Part shown: positions 11,621 through 24,223 of the stretch, in pieces
Numbering within the stretch: the first letter of the stretch is position 1
Layout: each line of letters starts with the position of its first letter
Source of the DNA: Branchiostoma floridae
Taxonomy: Eukaryota > Chordata > Leptocardii > Amphioxiformes > Branchiostomatidae
Direction: 5' to 3'
DNA length: 64,000 nucleotides
Assembly (NCBI RefSeq): GCF_000003815.2
Contig: NC_049994.1
Span: 8,579,320-8,643,319 of the forward strand
The notes under the pieces: model-generated
Database searches by the model: none
Told to the model about the DNA's origin: nothing
What the model saw: the letters and a program-made list of their open reading frames with translations, nothing else
Position numbers and translations under genes: made by a program

Positions 11621-12605
11621 TAAGTTGTCGCGTTTGGTGTTCAGATATACGTACATACACATACACCAAGTTGATACAGGTTTGTTTGAAGAAAGCTTAC
11701 TCTAAATCTCTCTGTGAAATTTCTTAAGCCCTTTGTTTTTGTTCGACGCCTCCGAGCTATTTTTACAGCGGCCCCGCTCGGGATGAACTTTAAGCCTTGT
11801 CAAGGCTCACACCTAATGACGAGGCCCGTGCGCCTTGTATCGAACACCTGTGAAAGGACGGGCGGCTTTTGTGGGTTTGCGGGGGCCAAGAACTCAAAGC
11901 GCCCCGCGCTAAAAAGATCGCAAGCGAGTCCTGGGGCGATACGCAAATCCACCGGGACGGATTGACTGAACATTTGTCATTCAGTTGTCAGAAAAAGACA
12001 CCTCGCTACCTGTGCCGAAGGGCACACCTTTACCTGCACGCACTGCACACAAACAATAGCCGCACATTTTCCGTCCTCCACAACAAAGCGTCGCTTCTGC
12101 CTTTCAAGTCAGCCGGTGTGTCACCGCCTCTAACACCTTCTATTAAAGACGGATTCTTCCTCAGAATGGTTTTATGACGGTGAGACATCACTGATGACAG
12201 TGCGTGTACGCACACAGAGGTAGTAATTGTTTGATAAGACAATGATGTACTGAAGAACTCCTTCCGCTGTTAAAAGTCAGAAGAAGGGTACGGAGTAGAA
12301 AGAACGGACCGACATACCATGTTGATGATGTCATTGTGAGGAGAGTGACACTCATGATGGACTCTTATTCCCTCTCATTTGACAAACTCACACAACTCTG
12401 AAAATGTCACATAGAGGTCAGCCATTAACACACACGATCATTGGAAATAACGCTAATTTTACTCAGAGATCTTACAGTTTGACTCTGGTATACTGTGTGT
12501 TAGATGTGCACCTACAAGTCAACATTCACATTGAAAATTTACTAACCTCAAAAAACGCCATTTCAACTACACGCATTTTGTTGTAATTATCATCTTTCGT
12601 CTATG

Positions 12606-12890
12606 CATATTTGAAATGCCCTTTTGTTTGAACGTATTGTACAATACATTCCTAACACCAAGCAAATACTATACATAGTATTCCATACAAATACAAAAAC
12701 AAATAGCCTTTGTGATCATTTATAATATAATCATTTTGGTTGTTAGAAACTGAAACTGAAGTTGATTCATCCTCTCAGTTACGCAAATGTGATCATACCT
12801 ATCGAAATTGTTAGAAAATTTGCTGTCGCTAAAACAGAGCTAACAGGGTCAAATGACAAATTTTCTAAAGGGGCATATTTCAAATGTTTG
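12606..12890. repeat. Weak TIR-like pair
   Basis: CATATTTGAAATGCCCTTTT at 12606 is mirrored by AAAGGGGCATATTTCAAATG at about 12867. The interior is AT-rich and non-coding. Possibly an old MITE; the arms are only about 22 bp and imperfect. Confidence 0.4.
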
Positions 12891-14729
12891 TCTTTACCTT
12901 AGAGATGAAAAGAAGACATAGAACATCTTTATTCCATAGCCTCAGCCATCGCAGATATTACTGATCCTCTTTTTTCCATAATCAATCCCAGCTCTTTACC
13001 CTCTCTGAGGGGTGATTCGCCGTTTGTATTTGATGGCGACTACACCACACTATTTTCTGGAAGGAAGCGTCATCCTGTTATGCTGCAGTACCTGAAACTT
13101 CTGCTAGGGGAGCCAAAGTTACCATGTTTCTTTGGAAACACAATTCCTACTCATATACCGAAATTCATACAAATCCATGAAAATAATTTTTTAGTTATAG
13201 GTGCGAACACACAAACACATGCAAACAGAGTAGAGCCTCCTTCTCCAAGGTAAATACTATCAATGAGCACTTTTATGTAATCATAAGCAGCACTATATTC
13301 CATGTATACTACTACATTGTGTTTGTATATATTTGGAACAGCCATTACGATGAAAACAATATATTGCACAAGAGAAAGAGAAACAAACGCATGAATACTT
13401 TTCTATTATATATTGGAAAAGCCATACGGCAATACTAGGGGGTCAGCATGATTTTGTATCACTTTTAGCAATATTTCTAAATTCATATTATATCATTTGC
13501 TACACGATTCCTTACGTAGTATGGCATCATAACATGCAAAATATTAAAACAGAGCAAGGAACGTATATAACATCCATGATCAGAGGCAAAAAGATAGACA
13601 ATTCTGTCCTTCTGTTCACAACTGTTGTTATTCTGAGGATTTGGGTATTGCGGCCAAAACAGATGTTACAACAGGGACTCACACGTGCTCTTTGGTGTGA
13701 CTTCCGTCCGTACAGGTGTGTTCGACAGGATGTGATACCGAATATTTCCTGACATATTCTCCGTTTTTTAAAAGTCTTTTCTCCGTGTGACTTTGATGTA
13801 AGACTTTAAAGATCCACCGCAAGATGGCCCCAAAGAGACCATTAACTTTATGATGCCTTAAGGGCCAAAAATGACAAAAATAAATCACTAGCCTACCTGT
13901 CACTTTTCTCACTTTTCTCAGCCAACTTCTTTCTCAATGTTGTAGAGTTGCCTCAAGGGAGAGCTTTTCCTACACATTTTCCCACGGTTAAAAACCCTCT
14001 GAAAAACTGAACGTAGAACGCTTATTAAATGTTTACAGACTTGGTTACCTGAAAATTGCAACAATAAAATGTGTGACAACAAAATTGTAAGGAGTATATA
14101 CTAGTAGTAGAGTAGATTCATCCCCCAAGCTACCGACATCTTGCACACTGCAGTCGTCCCTTAGAAAAAAAAAAACATCTGGAGCCGCATATATAGTTCA
14201 AGTTTTGAACTTTTATTCAGCCTGTTGGCCAAACTAGTTTCGCTATGTACAGTGTTTTCAGTGTCTAGAGGCTAAATGACAAAATTGTAAGGGTAAAAAA
14301 AACTACTTTTTGCCTCGTACTTTTGTTTTAAATTTTAGTGCGGATGTAAAATTAAGCGGTTCTGACTAACAAACGTACAGGTTTGAAGTAGCCCGTTTTG
14401 ACCTCTTTAGTACATTTTTCTCACGATGTAACGAAATTCTTCAGCATTCTTGACTTTCTTATCCATTTCTAATGACCACCAAACAATGCACGTGAGAAGC
14501 TGATGGGCGTGGCTCTTTTGTTACCTAGTAGTCTTCGACCAGGTGTGTCGTGCACCTGTGTCTTTATTCTCACAAGACATTTCCTTGGCTTTTTGTTCTT
14601 CTTATTTAGTCAACAAAAGTTTGTCACATGCCGATCCTTCCCAAGAGGCACCCCGGCTGCGACGGTTTTCATGCTGCGCAGAAGACCTGCGCAGTAACGA
14701 TTTTTTTGCAGGTGCGGCTGTGGAATTTT

Positions 14730-14752
14730 TTTTTGGGGGGGGGGGGGGGGGT
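14730..14752. repeat. T8-G18 homopolymer junction
   Basis: A run of T is followed directly by about 18 G. It is a possible quadruplex-forming tract and a place where the sequence may be unreliable. A C16 tract is at about 4091-4106. Confidence 0.8.
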
Positions 14753-16916
14753 AGTAACGTCTACTTTTAATTCTGTGAAGGGAGGGGGCGCTTACCCTAT
14801 AATTTACCTAGCATGAGTTCTAATTATAACTACAAGCTTTGTCATAACGTACCCCCCATTGCGGCCACCTCATCAAAAACACAATCCCCAATTAATTAAT
14901 GGCAGCATTTTGTCCGCACAATTAACAGAGCGAGTAACGAATGAACTGATTTTTCCTCTAACCTCGTAAAAACCAGGAAATATGTCTTTTCTCCGTGACG
15001 GTGGAAGCTTTCTGCTTCTGGTTTCTGCGATACCAGAACGTAAGCAATCCATCTTTAGCGAAACATTTCGCTTCATCGCAGAAGAAACCTATCCAGATGT
15101 TTCTTGTCGTTTTTGGTCGTCCAGGCGAGAGAAGCTCAATCTTTCTTTTTAATCTTCCTTCTTGTCCAACGTTTGGAACGCTGTGCAGTATCACTCCACC
15201 TGCTAGTACTTGACCTTTCCATTCTCCATTCAACATAATCCTCTCATTCGTTAGATCAGACACATCCAGTTAGCTTCCCAACTAACCGCCATAAAATTCC
15301 GCGGATGACACTTCGCTTAAACCCTGGAAGTCTGTCTTGTTTTTCGTGGATAATTCCAACCCCCCACCCCCCGCGGGGAGGTGGCCTTTCTAGTATAGAG
15401 GGTGGCAATCCAGCTATTAATTAAAACCGACAGCACCTGACAATGTTGGTGAAACAGCCGCGGTGCGATCATAACGCCGTGCCGAACATATCGGCAATGT
15501 TGGCAAGTCCGAAGGATTAAGGATTTGTGTGGGAGGCATTTGTCATGCCCCTTTATCTCTTTCAAGGGGCGTTTTTATCGCCGTGAAACGGAGAGAGCGC
15601 GCTTGTGCACCTGGCTTTGTCGGAAGCTTGGAGGAAATGTCATACGTGTGAATATGACATCAGCATTTGTCATCCTATGTCGTGATGGGGAGTTTAGCAA
15701 GCGAGATCTGCACCGTACGGCGGTCCCGCAGCCAACTACATGTCACTTCTTCACAAAGGAGGGCTTACGGGGTATTGTAAGAACGCTGTGCACTGCGCTC
15801 TTACACTCTCTATATCTTAGTACCAATCTTAAATACATATGAAACGGGAAATAATAAGACTTTACTGAAAGGGACAAGACTTAGATCTCTTAAAGAAAGC
15901 ATGACTTCTTCAAGATTTAAGGAGAGGCATGGAAATTATTTTGATGGCTCTTATGAACCTGGCGTTAACCTTAACATAGCTATCTTTAAGTTCTTTTAGG
16001 TCTCGCTTATTGATCCATTTTGAAACTTACAGAGGTTATAGAAATGTATATTTTTATGGGAAAAATTATGATATGAAAAAATGGTGAAACGCCTGGCCTT
16101 TTTCCACATTTTTTGCTGCAGGCATAAAGTTAAGTACCGCCACATTAACGTGGCATACACTTACGCAAGGTCAAGAGGTCAACAAGGTCAGGTCAAAGGG
16201 TTAAAAGTCAAGCTGGATTTGAATGCAGAGGTCATTTTTTGTCAAACAATAAGCCACAAGAAATTATAAAGTTTTGCTTCCTTAATCTTTGGAATTATAA
16301 CAAAGTAATTTGTTTTAGGGCTAAATGACCAACCAACTTATAGATTAGATGATTAAATTGATTTAAGAACGAAAGGTAGCTATAGACAGATCATCCAGCA
16401 ACTGACACAACTTCAATAATCAATGAAAGATCATTTAACATGCCAACTACATTACGAAATTAACCAATCAGCTCTGGCGTACCAAACAAACAAGGCCGAA
16501 TACGTCACTTACAAGTGTACAACTATTACGCATATTTCTCGGAATATACATTTGTACCTTTTAGATTGTTAGGGTCCTACCGTTTTGAACCACCGGTTTG
16601 TATAATCCATATATTCATTTCAGGCCCTCGTCTCTTATAACGTCCCTCATAACGCTCGGGAAAGTCTCGACAAAACGTGGATCAACTTCCAAAGGGAACC
16701 CGGGCCAGATTTATGACCGCCGAAAGCCGGTTCATGGAGGTAGGGGCTTTCGAGGGTAATTTAACATCGTATCTGTATTGGCGGCACAAAGTCGGGGATT
16801 ACCAACTGTTGCCCGCGTTGCTCACTTGTGAGTTTTTTTTGTTAGTCAGGTAGAGAGCTTCACTTTTCGCTGCTCTATTTACCTTTGCTAGAATGGCAAG
16901 GTTATGTTTTAGGCGT

Positions 16917-17310
16917 GCGCGTCTGTGTGTCAACAGCATAACTCAAGAAGCCTTGGGTGGATCCTGATGATATTTGTTAGGTGGGTAGGGGTCGGGAAAA
17001 TGAAGGTTCAATAATGGGTCTCCTAGCGGCTTGTTAAGGTACTGCTGCGGAACGTTTTGATATCTCGTTTTCTAGACATGCTGTGGTCGTGATTTTTAAG
17101 TGGTTGATAGCCCTTGGGGCGGAGAGTAAGTGCTGTGAGTTTGGACCCCATGTTTGGAACTGCAGGCGCCGATTTCCTTTCAAACTTTGGACAAGAATAC
17201 CTCGAAAACGTGTTGACGGATCGCCATGATGTTTGGTATGTTGATAGCCGAAATGATTTGGGTCAAACGGCGGTAAAAGCAAAGCATGGGAAAAATGCAT
17301 CAATGGCGGA
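16917..17310. repeat. Dispersed repeat fragment
   Basis: CAACAGCATAACTCAAGAAG, GGATCCTGATGATATTTG and GGTGGGTAGG recur in altered form at 63913-63970 (ACAGCATAAGTCGAGAACGC, GATATTTGGTATGTGGGTA). A further echo is at 17205-17245 (GATGTTTGGTATGTTGATA). The family is unknown to me and I found no ends. Confidence 0.5.
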
Positions 17311-19339
17311 TTGAAGGCAAAAATGACTTTTATTTGAGGAGGTAAATTGTATATATTTGCTGCATTTTAGGTCATTTTGTTGTGTAGGATTATTTTTTTC
17401 CTCTGAATATATTATGCAAATATAGAAAGGACTTGACATACTGTAGGAATAAATTCATCATAGCTTCTCAACGTCTCAATGACAATGTGTACCTTACCAA
17501 ATAGAATGTACGGTACACCTGTACCTAGTATTTGTATCAGAATGATATGCAATGTGTATCTAGTCAACATTAAATTGGAACATTTGCCGCACTTTGTAGA
17601 GGTGGGAACTATTTTGACGAAAAAGGGAAGAAGAAAAAACATACCAAAAATGATGACAATCCGTCAACCCCTTCTTCAGTTATTATTCCCTTTCAAAGTC
17701 TGACAGGACCTCGCAGTTCCAAAACAAGCCGCTAGAGGGCCCAAACCTACACCGCTTACTCTCGGCCTTAAGAGGTATCTACCACTAAAAAAAACACGAC
17801 CATAGCATGTTCAGAACTTGAGATATCAAACCCGGATGTTCCACTGCAGTACCGTAACAACACACTAGGGGGCCCGAAATCTGACCGTGTCACGGTCTGA
17901 TCAAGACACACATACTAAATATAAATACAATCCATTCAGGCGTTTTGCTGTTTACTACACACAAATAAACACACATACCCATAAAAAAGCGAAAACATAA
18001 CCTTCTAGTTCTAGCAAAGACAATAAGCTCAAACAATAACTTAGAATACCTGGCAATAATCTTCAAACAATAACTTAGAATACCTGTTGCGTCTATAACG
18101 CACGGGTGCGTCACCAAGCCCTCTATCCCTATGTACGGGGTACGGGTAGAGACAATAAAGAGACTATGCGTGTATTCTTCTCTACAGACAGAGGGCGTTT
18201 CGTTCTCTTTCATGTACGGGGTCACACCTGGATGGGTCCCGTACAGGTAAATCCTTAGATCCGACACAATCCTCGCCGTGTCTTTAGTTCATACCTCATT
18301 AGAGAAACTCTAGAATAAGTCCAGATTATGCTAAAATGGCGAGTAGTGAGGACACAACCTCCAGCATATGATACCATCTTCAGCTTTTGTTAGCCATAAG
18401 CGTAGTAGAAAGGAGACAGAACAGTAGAGTCGACGGTCAAAATAAAGAATGACGTAGACCCAAGGGTAGCTGACGTCAGAGGAAAGTGGGTGTGTTCTAT
18501 TTGCGTATGCAAAACGCGTCATCCACTAATGAGCTGTCAGTCAGGACCAGAACGAGTTTGGCAAGGAGCCATTTTCTTTAAGTTGACAGAAAATTAGGCT
18601 AAAGACTTGCGTGTTATTTCTACTTAAGGAGGCACACTAATAGCGGAGAAAATCAAACAAGTAGAAAATTAGAGCTGATCCAAGAACTACTCATGTGAGA
18701 CGAGTGTAAGAGTTGTTAGAGAGTACTTGTCCGAATCTGTAGCTACGCACGAGAAACTAGACTCAAGTTCTTGCGGGCAGAAGTACAATAGCAACTACTA
18801 GTACTTTGTTTTTGCAGTATTCTTGAATCGTATGTGCTACACTGTATCTTCTCTGCATTAGACACATTGTTGCAAAATGCAGTGCTTGATGGAACCATGA
18901 CAATATTCCTTTATCAAATTGTATATAAGCGGTGAGTAAGAATTGTGCAATTCACCTTTCATGAAAATGGTGAAATAAAAAGCAAGAGAATATATAGGGG
19001 CTACTGTGTGTTTGTGGGTTGTAAACTTTTAGAACATGTTGCTCTCTATACACTGGAAACTTCTGAAGTGGTACAAGCGTTCTCTGGCGGCTTTATGTGA
19101 ATTTGCACGTACGCTCCCCATAGGTTGACGTCATTCTCTAAGTGTTGTTTGTCAACATCATTCTTAGAGATTCATCTAAACGTCTTCTTCGGTAAAATAA
19201 GTAAATTGTGCGATTATCTGACATCTGAATAGTCTCTGCGTTGAAAAATGGAAAACATAGAACAGATAGAAAAGTACAAAATGTAGTTGATAGACAGACT
19301 CCACTATACTATTCTGTAAATCGATCCTGGGCGTAAAGG
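17311..19339. other. Intergenic, nothing recognised
   Basis: Only a small tandem duplication near 18021-18087 and an AAAATGGCGAG word at 18333. Confidence 0.65.
18021..18087. repeat. Short tandem duplications here and elsewhere
   Basis: CAAACAATAACTTAGAATAC is repeated within 40 bp here. Comparable small tandem duplications are at 21600-21655 (ATTGGTATTCAGTGCATACT), 27268-27318 (ACAAATCCGGTTTTTGTCGC) and 47037-47095 (GTGTTTTATTTGTTACTACA). Confidence 0.85.
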
Positions 19340-19540
19340 CACCCTCTCACTTGACGTGCGACACGCTTGCGGCATTGCTGCGTTCGGAAGATGCTCAACG
19401 AATTTCAGAGATAAAGAACGAATTTTCTTACTTGTTGTATATTTTGTCGTCTTTTATGTTATACTTTTACGTATTGCGCAATATCTGAATCATAAAAAAA
19501 CGAAGAAAATAACAAAACAGTGACGCAGTGAGGGGGCCTT
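19340..19540. mobile_element. Long-TIR MITE family 'GGTGG', degraded copy
   Basis: The inverted core is recognisable (CTCAACGAATTTCAGAGATA, ACTTTTACGTATTGCGCAAT, GAAAATAACAAAACAGTGAC), but the terminal CACCGGTGC segments are largely gone. It abuts the non-LTR fragment beginning near 19545. Confidence 0.6.
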
Positions 19541-19544
19541 GAGG

Positions 19545-20411
19545 AAGAATGCCAGCAACCTCGCCACAAGGGCGGAACTAGGCAGATACCCAGTGTGGAT
19601 TGAAGTGTACAATAGAATGTATTCATATTACAAAAGATTAGTAAGAGAAATACCGAAAGATAGCTTGCAATACGAAGCCTTCTTAGTACAACAAGACCTA
19701 CACCAATGTAAGATACCTTGTTGGTTTTCAAATATTAGTAGAATCCTTGAGGAGTCGGGTTTTGTCTACCTTCTGCTTCAAGAAGAACGAAACACATTAT
19801 CTGCTCAATCTGGACTTAAGGAAAGACTAAAATACAACTTTCTTCAATATTTTTTCTCCGAATTGAAATCTTGCGGTAAAAAAGAGAATCAAAGAAACAA
19901 GCTAAGAACTTACAGAAGAATTGAGCATACATATGAGCGAGAAAAATATCTCGATATACAAAATTTCTATCACCGCCGAGCCATGACTAAACTAAGAATT
20001 AGCGACCATTCGCTACAAATTGAAGTTGGTAGACACAGCAAAACTCCTCCAAATGACAGAATATGTACATTTTGTAACGATAGATGTGTAGAGAATGAAG
20101 TACATTTTCTTTTAGAATGCCCACTATACACCGAGATGCGCACATCTCTCATAAATACACTACAACTAGGTAATGAATATGTGTGTTTAAGTAAGGACCA
20201 AATGTTCAACTACATTATGACGACTAGTAGATACAACGTACTTGAAAAGATTTGTAAATTTGTTCACACAAGTTTCAAAAAGAGAGAAGAGACTATGTAG
20301 ATTTTAGATGATATAAGATGTAACCTGTTTCACGTATACTTAAGTTATCCAACTCAATGCATTTAGCCCATGTTGGGCAGGAATATGCAATAAAGATCAT
20401 TGTCATTGTCA
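19545..20411 (+). mobile_element. 5'-truncated CR1/L2-like non-LTR retrotransposon, 3' end
   Basis: An open frame of about 250 codons ends at TAG 20298-20300. It matches the C-terminal region after the reverse-transcriptase domain: N-terminal NLATRAELGRYPVW, then TKLRISDHSLQIEVGRHS, then a zinc-knuckle C-x2-C-x9-H-x4-C with the first Cys in RICTFC and the last in LLECP. No catalytic RT or endonuclease domain is present. A 110-bp 3' tail with AATAAA ends in repeated ATTGTC units, typical of CR1/L2-type ends. The 5' break abuts a degraded inverted-repeat element (about 19340-19540). A second, antisense copy of this family lies at 5651-5847. The clade assignment is tentative. Confidence 0.85.
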
Positions 20412-20494
20412 CTAATGCCGATCGCAATTGTTAAATTGTTAAAATTAGCAAATTATGTATATGTATATACATATACATATATGCTTCCTCAAAA

Positions 20495-20594
20495 NNNNNN
20501 NNNNNNNNNNNNNNNNNNNNNNNNNNNNNNNNNNNNNNNNNNNNNNNNNNNNNNNNNNNNNNNNNNNNNNNNNNNNNNNNNNNNNNNNNNNNNN
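20495..20594. other. Assembly gap (100 N)
   Basis: A run of 100 N preceded by a TATATGTATA-type palindromic AT repeat that probably caused the break. Confidence 0.99.
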
Positions 20595-20804
20595 AGGCCA
20601 ATGTAAATAATCTGGCTAACGCCACTAATCTTTCTCACCAAGTAACATTGTCTCAATCGGTAAATTCACCAACAAAGACTTGCACTTTAATGCTCAAGGC
20701 ATGCATACCTTCTGCTACCATCAAAATGACCCTGTCAGTAACTCCAAATCCTCGCAAACCACAATTTCAAACTCGGTGCAGGGTGACATAAGGCTGCAGT
20801 ATGT

Positions 20805-20985
20805 TTGCAATAGGCAGTGTTTCTATATCAACGGGACCGGAAATCGTGTGGCCGTGGCCGCGTTGGACAGGTGGCCGCTAAGCCTATTTTTTAATCATTA
20901 CGAATCCAAGGGACCGACAAAAAGGGGCCACTATGGCCAGGTGGCTGCTATGCAAAGGTGGCCGCTAATACAGGTTTGACTGTAT
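20805..20985. mobile_element. Possible DNA-transposon terminus
   Basis: Repeated GGTGGCCGCTAA / GGTGGCTGCTA words lead to ACAGGTTTGACTGTA at 20969-20983. This resembles the subterminal-repeat-plus-terminus layout of non-autonomous DNA transposons. The other end is not identified, possibly lost in or beyond the N gap at 20495-20594. Confidence 0.35.
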
Positions 20986-22328
20986 AATGATGGCCATCTA
21001 ACAGCCCCACCTGGCGAAATGTGTGTGGGATGCAAGTAAAAATACGGATTGGAGCATGGTCCTGCTTAGCTTCATGATTGGAGGGTGTACAAGATGCATG
21101 GTAATGGGGGGATACACAGTTATGGAAGGATGCCTACTTCTCCTACTCCTACTACACAGTTATGATATACAAGTTATGCATGTATCCCAGTAATGTATGT
21201 TATCCCATGGGAAAGTGGTGGGGAAAAGGTCTCATTATCTAAAGAATTGGATCTTTAAACCATAAAAACTCAGCCTCTAATACCAACATGTTCTGTCAGC
21301 TGACATCAAGGGATTCGAACGTTAGTCTGCAAATAACCAATCCAATCAGAACTTTTTCATTGATCCTGTACTGACTGTAGGCTCAAAACAGGCACCTAGC
21401 GACGATTCCACTATCTCATAGGGGTGCGGAAAACGCCAAGGTGGAGAAGTCTAAAACCAGTATATGGTCTTTCGTACCACAGACACTTCAAACTGTTAAG
21501 ATTGTACATATATCATCCAAGCAAGAAAGGCTTTTCAATGGTTTAAAGCCTTGTTTTCATTTTGACTCTTGCGTCATCCATAATAACCTGTTTTATGTCA
21601 TTGGTATTCAGTGCATACTGATTGTCATTGGTATTCAGTGCATACTGATTGAAATCCTAAAGGTTCTGTTGTTGAAAGTTTAACTGTTGCAATCTTACCT
21701 TTTCTGAACACCAGCTGTTATCTGATATCCAGTTAGAAAGTAGTAAAGTGTTTAACGTTACATGTGGTTAACGATAAAAAGTTCCTCCACGCAGTGCAAT
21801 CTCTAGGTTCCTAGCAATGCCATTTAATGTATTGGATATATCTATATATGTATATGGCACGTGGCTTAGTGAAACAGCTTACCTTATCAATCAGCAGTGA
21901 ACGAATGAGTGGGAAGTGTCCTGCAAAATTGTTCTATGTCACTAGATGTCGCTTATACAACCGAGCCTTACTTCATTCGTGCGACTGACACATGATGTCA
22001 AGTTATAGAATTGTCTATACGAAGTAAACACAGTAGTAGACTACCGTCGAGTACTAGTATACAAGAAGTTCGACATATCGCGATTATCAGGTAGAAATAC
22101 ACCGGCAACAGATTAGGTATTCTGTATTTCCGCATCACAGAAAGTAATGCCTGTTATGACCATGCAAAATGATATTTTTCCTTTTATAGATAAATAAAAA
22201 AAAACAAATTCTAATTCATTTATTTAGCACGCCATGATACCTCTTCCAGACAACGTTAACCCCTTTAGCAATTGTCCCGAGTCTGTGTTGTTTTCATTCA
22301 ACTGACAGCATTGACTCTAACACTCAAT
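20986..22328. other. Intergenic, nothing recognised
   Basis: One short tandem duplication at 21600-21655; no gene or domain. Confidence 0.65.
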
Positions 22329-22499
22329 GCAGAGGTTTGGCTCCGGCTGTATTTGACGTTTTTATCGGGCTTACTATTTTGTAACGTTTTCTTGATGTCT
22401 CTCTATGTTTTCTGTACGGGCGCGAGACACAAAAACAATGATACAAAATATAAAGCTCGATAAAAACGCCTTAAAAACAGCCGGAGCCGAACCTCTGCT
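22329..22499. mobile_element. Fold-back MITE with about 45-bp arms
   Basis: The left arm GCAGAGGTTTGGCTCCGGCT through GTTTTTATCG (22329-22367) and the right arm CGATAAAAACGCC...AGCCGGAGCCGAACCTCTGC (22458-22498) are inverted copies. The loop is about 85 bp. Confidence 0.8.
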
Positions 22500-22880
22500 T
22501 GGAATTGGAGAGTAGTCAAACACATCGTCTTTCTCATTTGTGTTCTTCCCGTTCTGACAAACGACATGTAAACAATCTCTATAGCTAGTTAGCGCCAGTT
22601 AGCCCGCATTCACGGCAAGTCTGTCTCCTCTCTTCACCTGGTTAACTTGATAAATGGCAGGGCGTTCCTCAAAGATCGCCACGGGTCAGCGCCTGCCCTG
22701 TACCGGGGAGATCTTATCGTCTGCCCGGCCTCCCCTCGCCTCTCCACCCGACCCGAAAGGCGCCAGCGGCCCCTCAGGCGACTCACACCCCTGCCCCCTG
22801 TCTGCACTCCTCTCACCTTTCTATTCACAGAACTACGCTTATCGTCGCTCCGGATCTTTCCCAATTTAAAGCTTTAATCT

Positions 22881-23640
22881 CCATGTGATAAACTGCCTGT
22901 AGTCGTCGTAGTAGTATAGCCAAGAAAGACGTTTTATAAGGGACATATTTTCAAAAGTCACATTGAACAAAAAGGATTTTCGCAGAAATGCTCTTATCGT
23001 CGGTACGGATCTTTTCTAATTCAAAGCTTTAATCTCCATGTGATAAACTGCCTGTAGTAGTATTAGTAGTAGTTGCATATCCAAGAAAGGCTTTAAAAAG
23101 ATAGATTATAGTGGCATATTTTCCAAAGTCACGCTGAACAACAAAATTTAAAGACTTTACCTTTTCATGTGATAAACTGCCTGTAGTCGTAGTAGTAGTA
23201 GTATAGCCAAGAAAGACGTTTTAGTGATATATTTTCAAACGTCATATTGAACAAAAAGGATTTATACGCAGAAATGCTCTTATAGTTGCTCCGGATCTTT
23301 TATAATTTAAATCTTTAATCTCCATGTGATAAACTGCCTGCAGTCGTAGTAGTAGTAGAACAACCAAGAAAGACGGTTTAGAACATCGATTTTAGTGACA
23401 TATTTTCAAAAGTCACATTAAACAACAAAAAGTTGAATTAACTTTCCAATTTAAAGCTTTAATCTCCATGTGATAAACTATCTATAGTAGTAGTAGTAGT
23501 AGTAGAACAGCCAAGAAAGACGTTTGAAAATTCGAGCTTTAATGACATATTTTCACAAAACATTCTGAACAACAGAATTCAAAGCTTTAATCTCCATGTG
23601 ATAAACTACCTATAGTGCTAGTAGTATAGCAAAGAGAAAC
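22881..23640. repeat. Six diverged tandem copies with embedded GTA-triplet runs
   Basis: CCATGTGATAAACT recurs at 22881, 23036, 23165, 23322, 23466 and 23593, spaced 127-157 bp. Most copies are preceded by CTTTAATCT, and all are followed by a GTAGTAGTAGTA run of varying length. Most of the spacing variation comes from indels and triplet length. Confidence 0.8.
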
Positions 23641-23707
23641 ACAAAAGAAAAATCCCAAACTAATATTGTACCGAATTTATGCGCAAAATACCTAGCAGTT
23701 TAAAGAC

Positions 23708-24223
23708 GATGGTATCTCACTGCACTTGGGGCACCGGCGCGGCACTGCAGGATTACTCAACGAATTTCAGAGTTAAAGCATTACTTAAAAGACGACAAAA
23801 TACACAATATGTAAGAAAATTTTCTTACATCTTTTAAGTAATGCTTTTACGTATTACGCAATATGTAAATCATAAAAAAATCGGCGAAAATAACACAACG
23901 GTCCTGCAGTGTCAGTGAACGAACCCTAATCAATCAATCAATCAATCAAAAATAGTCTATTTGTTAAAAGATGTGGCTACCGATGGCTAAATTGTGCCCT
24001 CTTTACAAAACAAAGTATTACACTACACCATGGTGTTGTTCGTGCATTACATGTTACAGACATAACACATAAAAAAACGTTTTTAAAAGTATTCACAAGT
24101 ATGACATAATCTGATAAAATAACATCACTTCATGGAATTGAGTATTGTGTATTTTGTTGCCTGTTAAGTCATACTATTACGTAGTGTCGCACCGGTGCCC
24201 TAGATGCAGTTGAGATACCACCT
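23708..24223. mobile_element. Rearranged 'GGTGG' MITE with inserted sequence
   Basis: The left terminus (GGTATCTCACTGCACTTGGG) is at 23710 and a right terminus (GTGTCGCACCGGTGCCCTAG ... GAGATACCACC) at about 24184-24223. In between there is an inverted second copy of the core, a hairpin around 23783-23848, a (CAAT)n run at 23930, and about 250 bp not seen in other copies. Confidence 0.7.

Larger units (their letters stand above)
11621..16916. other. Intergenic, no gene supported
   Basis: Includes a GC-richer patch at 11740-12180 and a 101-codon minus-strand frame at 14958-15263 with balanced composition but no recognised domain. Otherwise low-complexity and AT-rich DNA. Confidence 0.6.

Noticed and set aside
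11714-12242. Several 70-102-codon frames around 11.7-12.2 kb
   Set aside because: Overlapping in different frames and strands with no recognisable domain.
21308-21325. GGATTCGAAC, possible inverted tRNA T-arm
   Set aside because: The flanks do not form a T-stem and the rest of a tRNA is absent.
22634-22877. Three overlapping 71-76-codon frames in a GC-richer patch
   Set aside because: All frames on both strands are open because of base composition; no domain or splice context.
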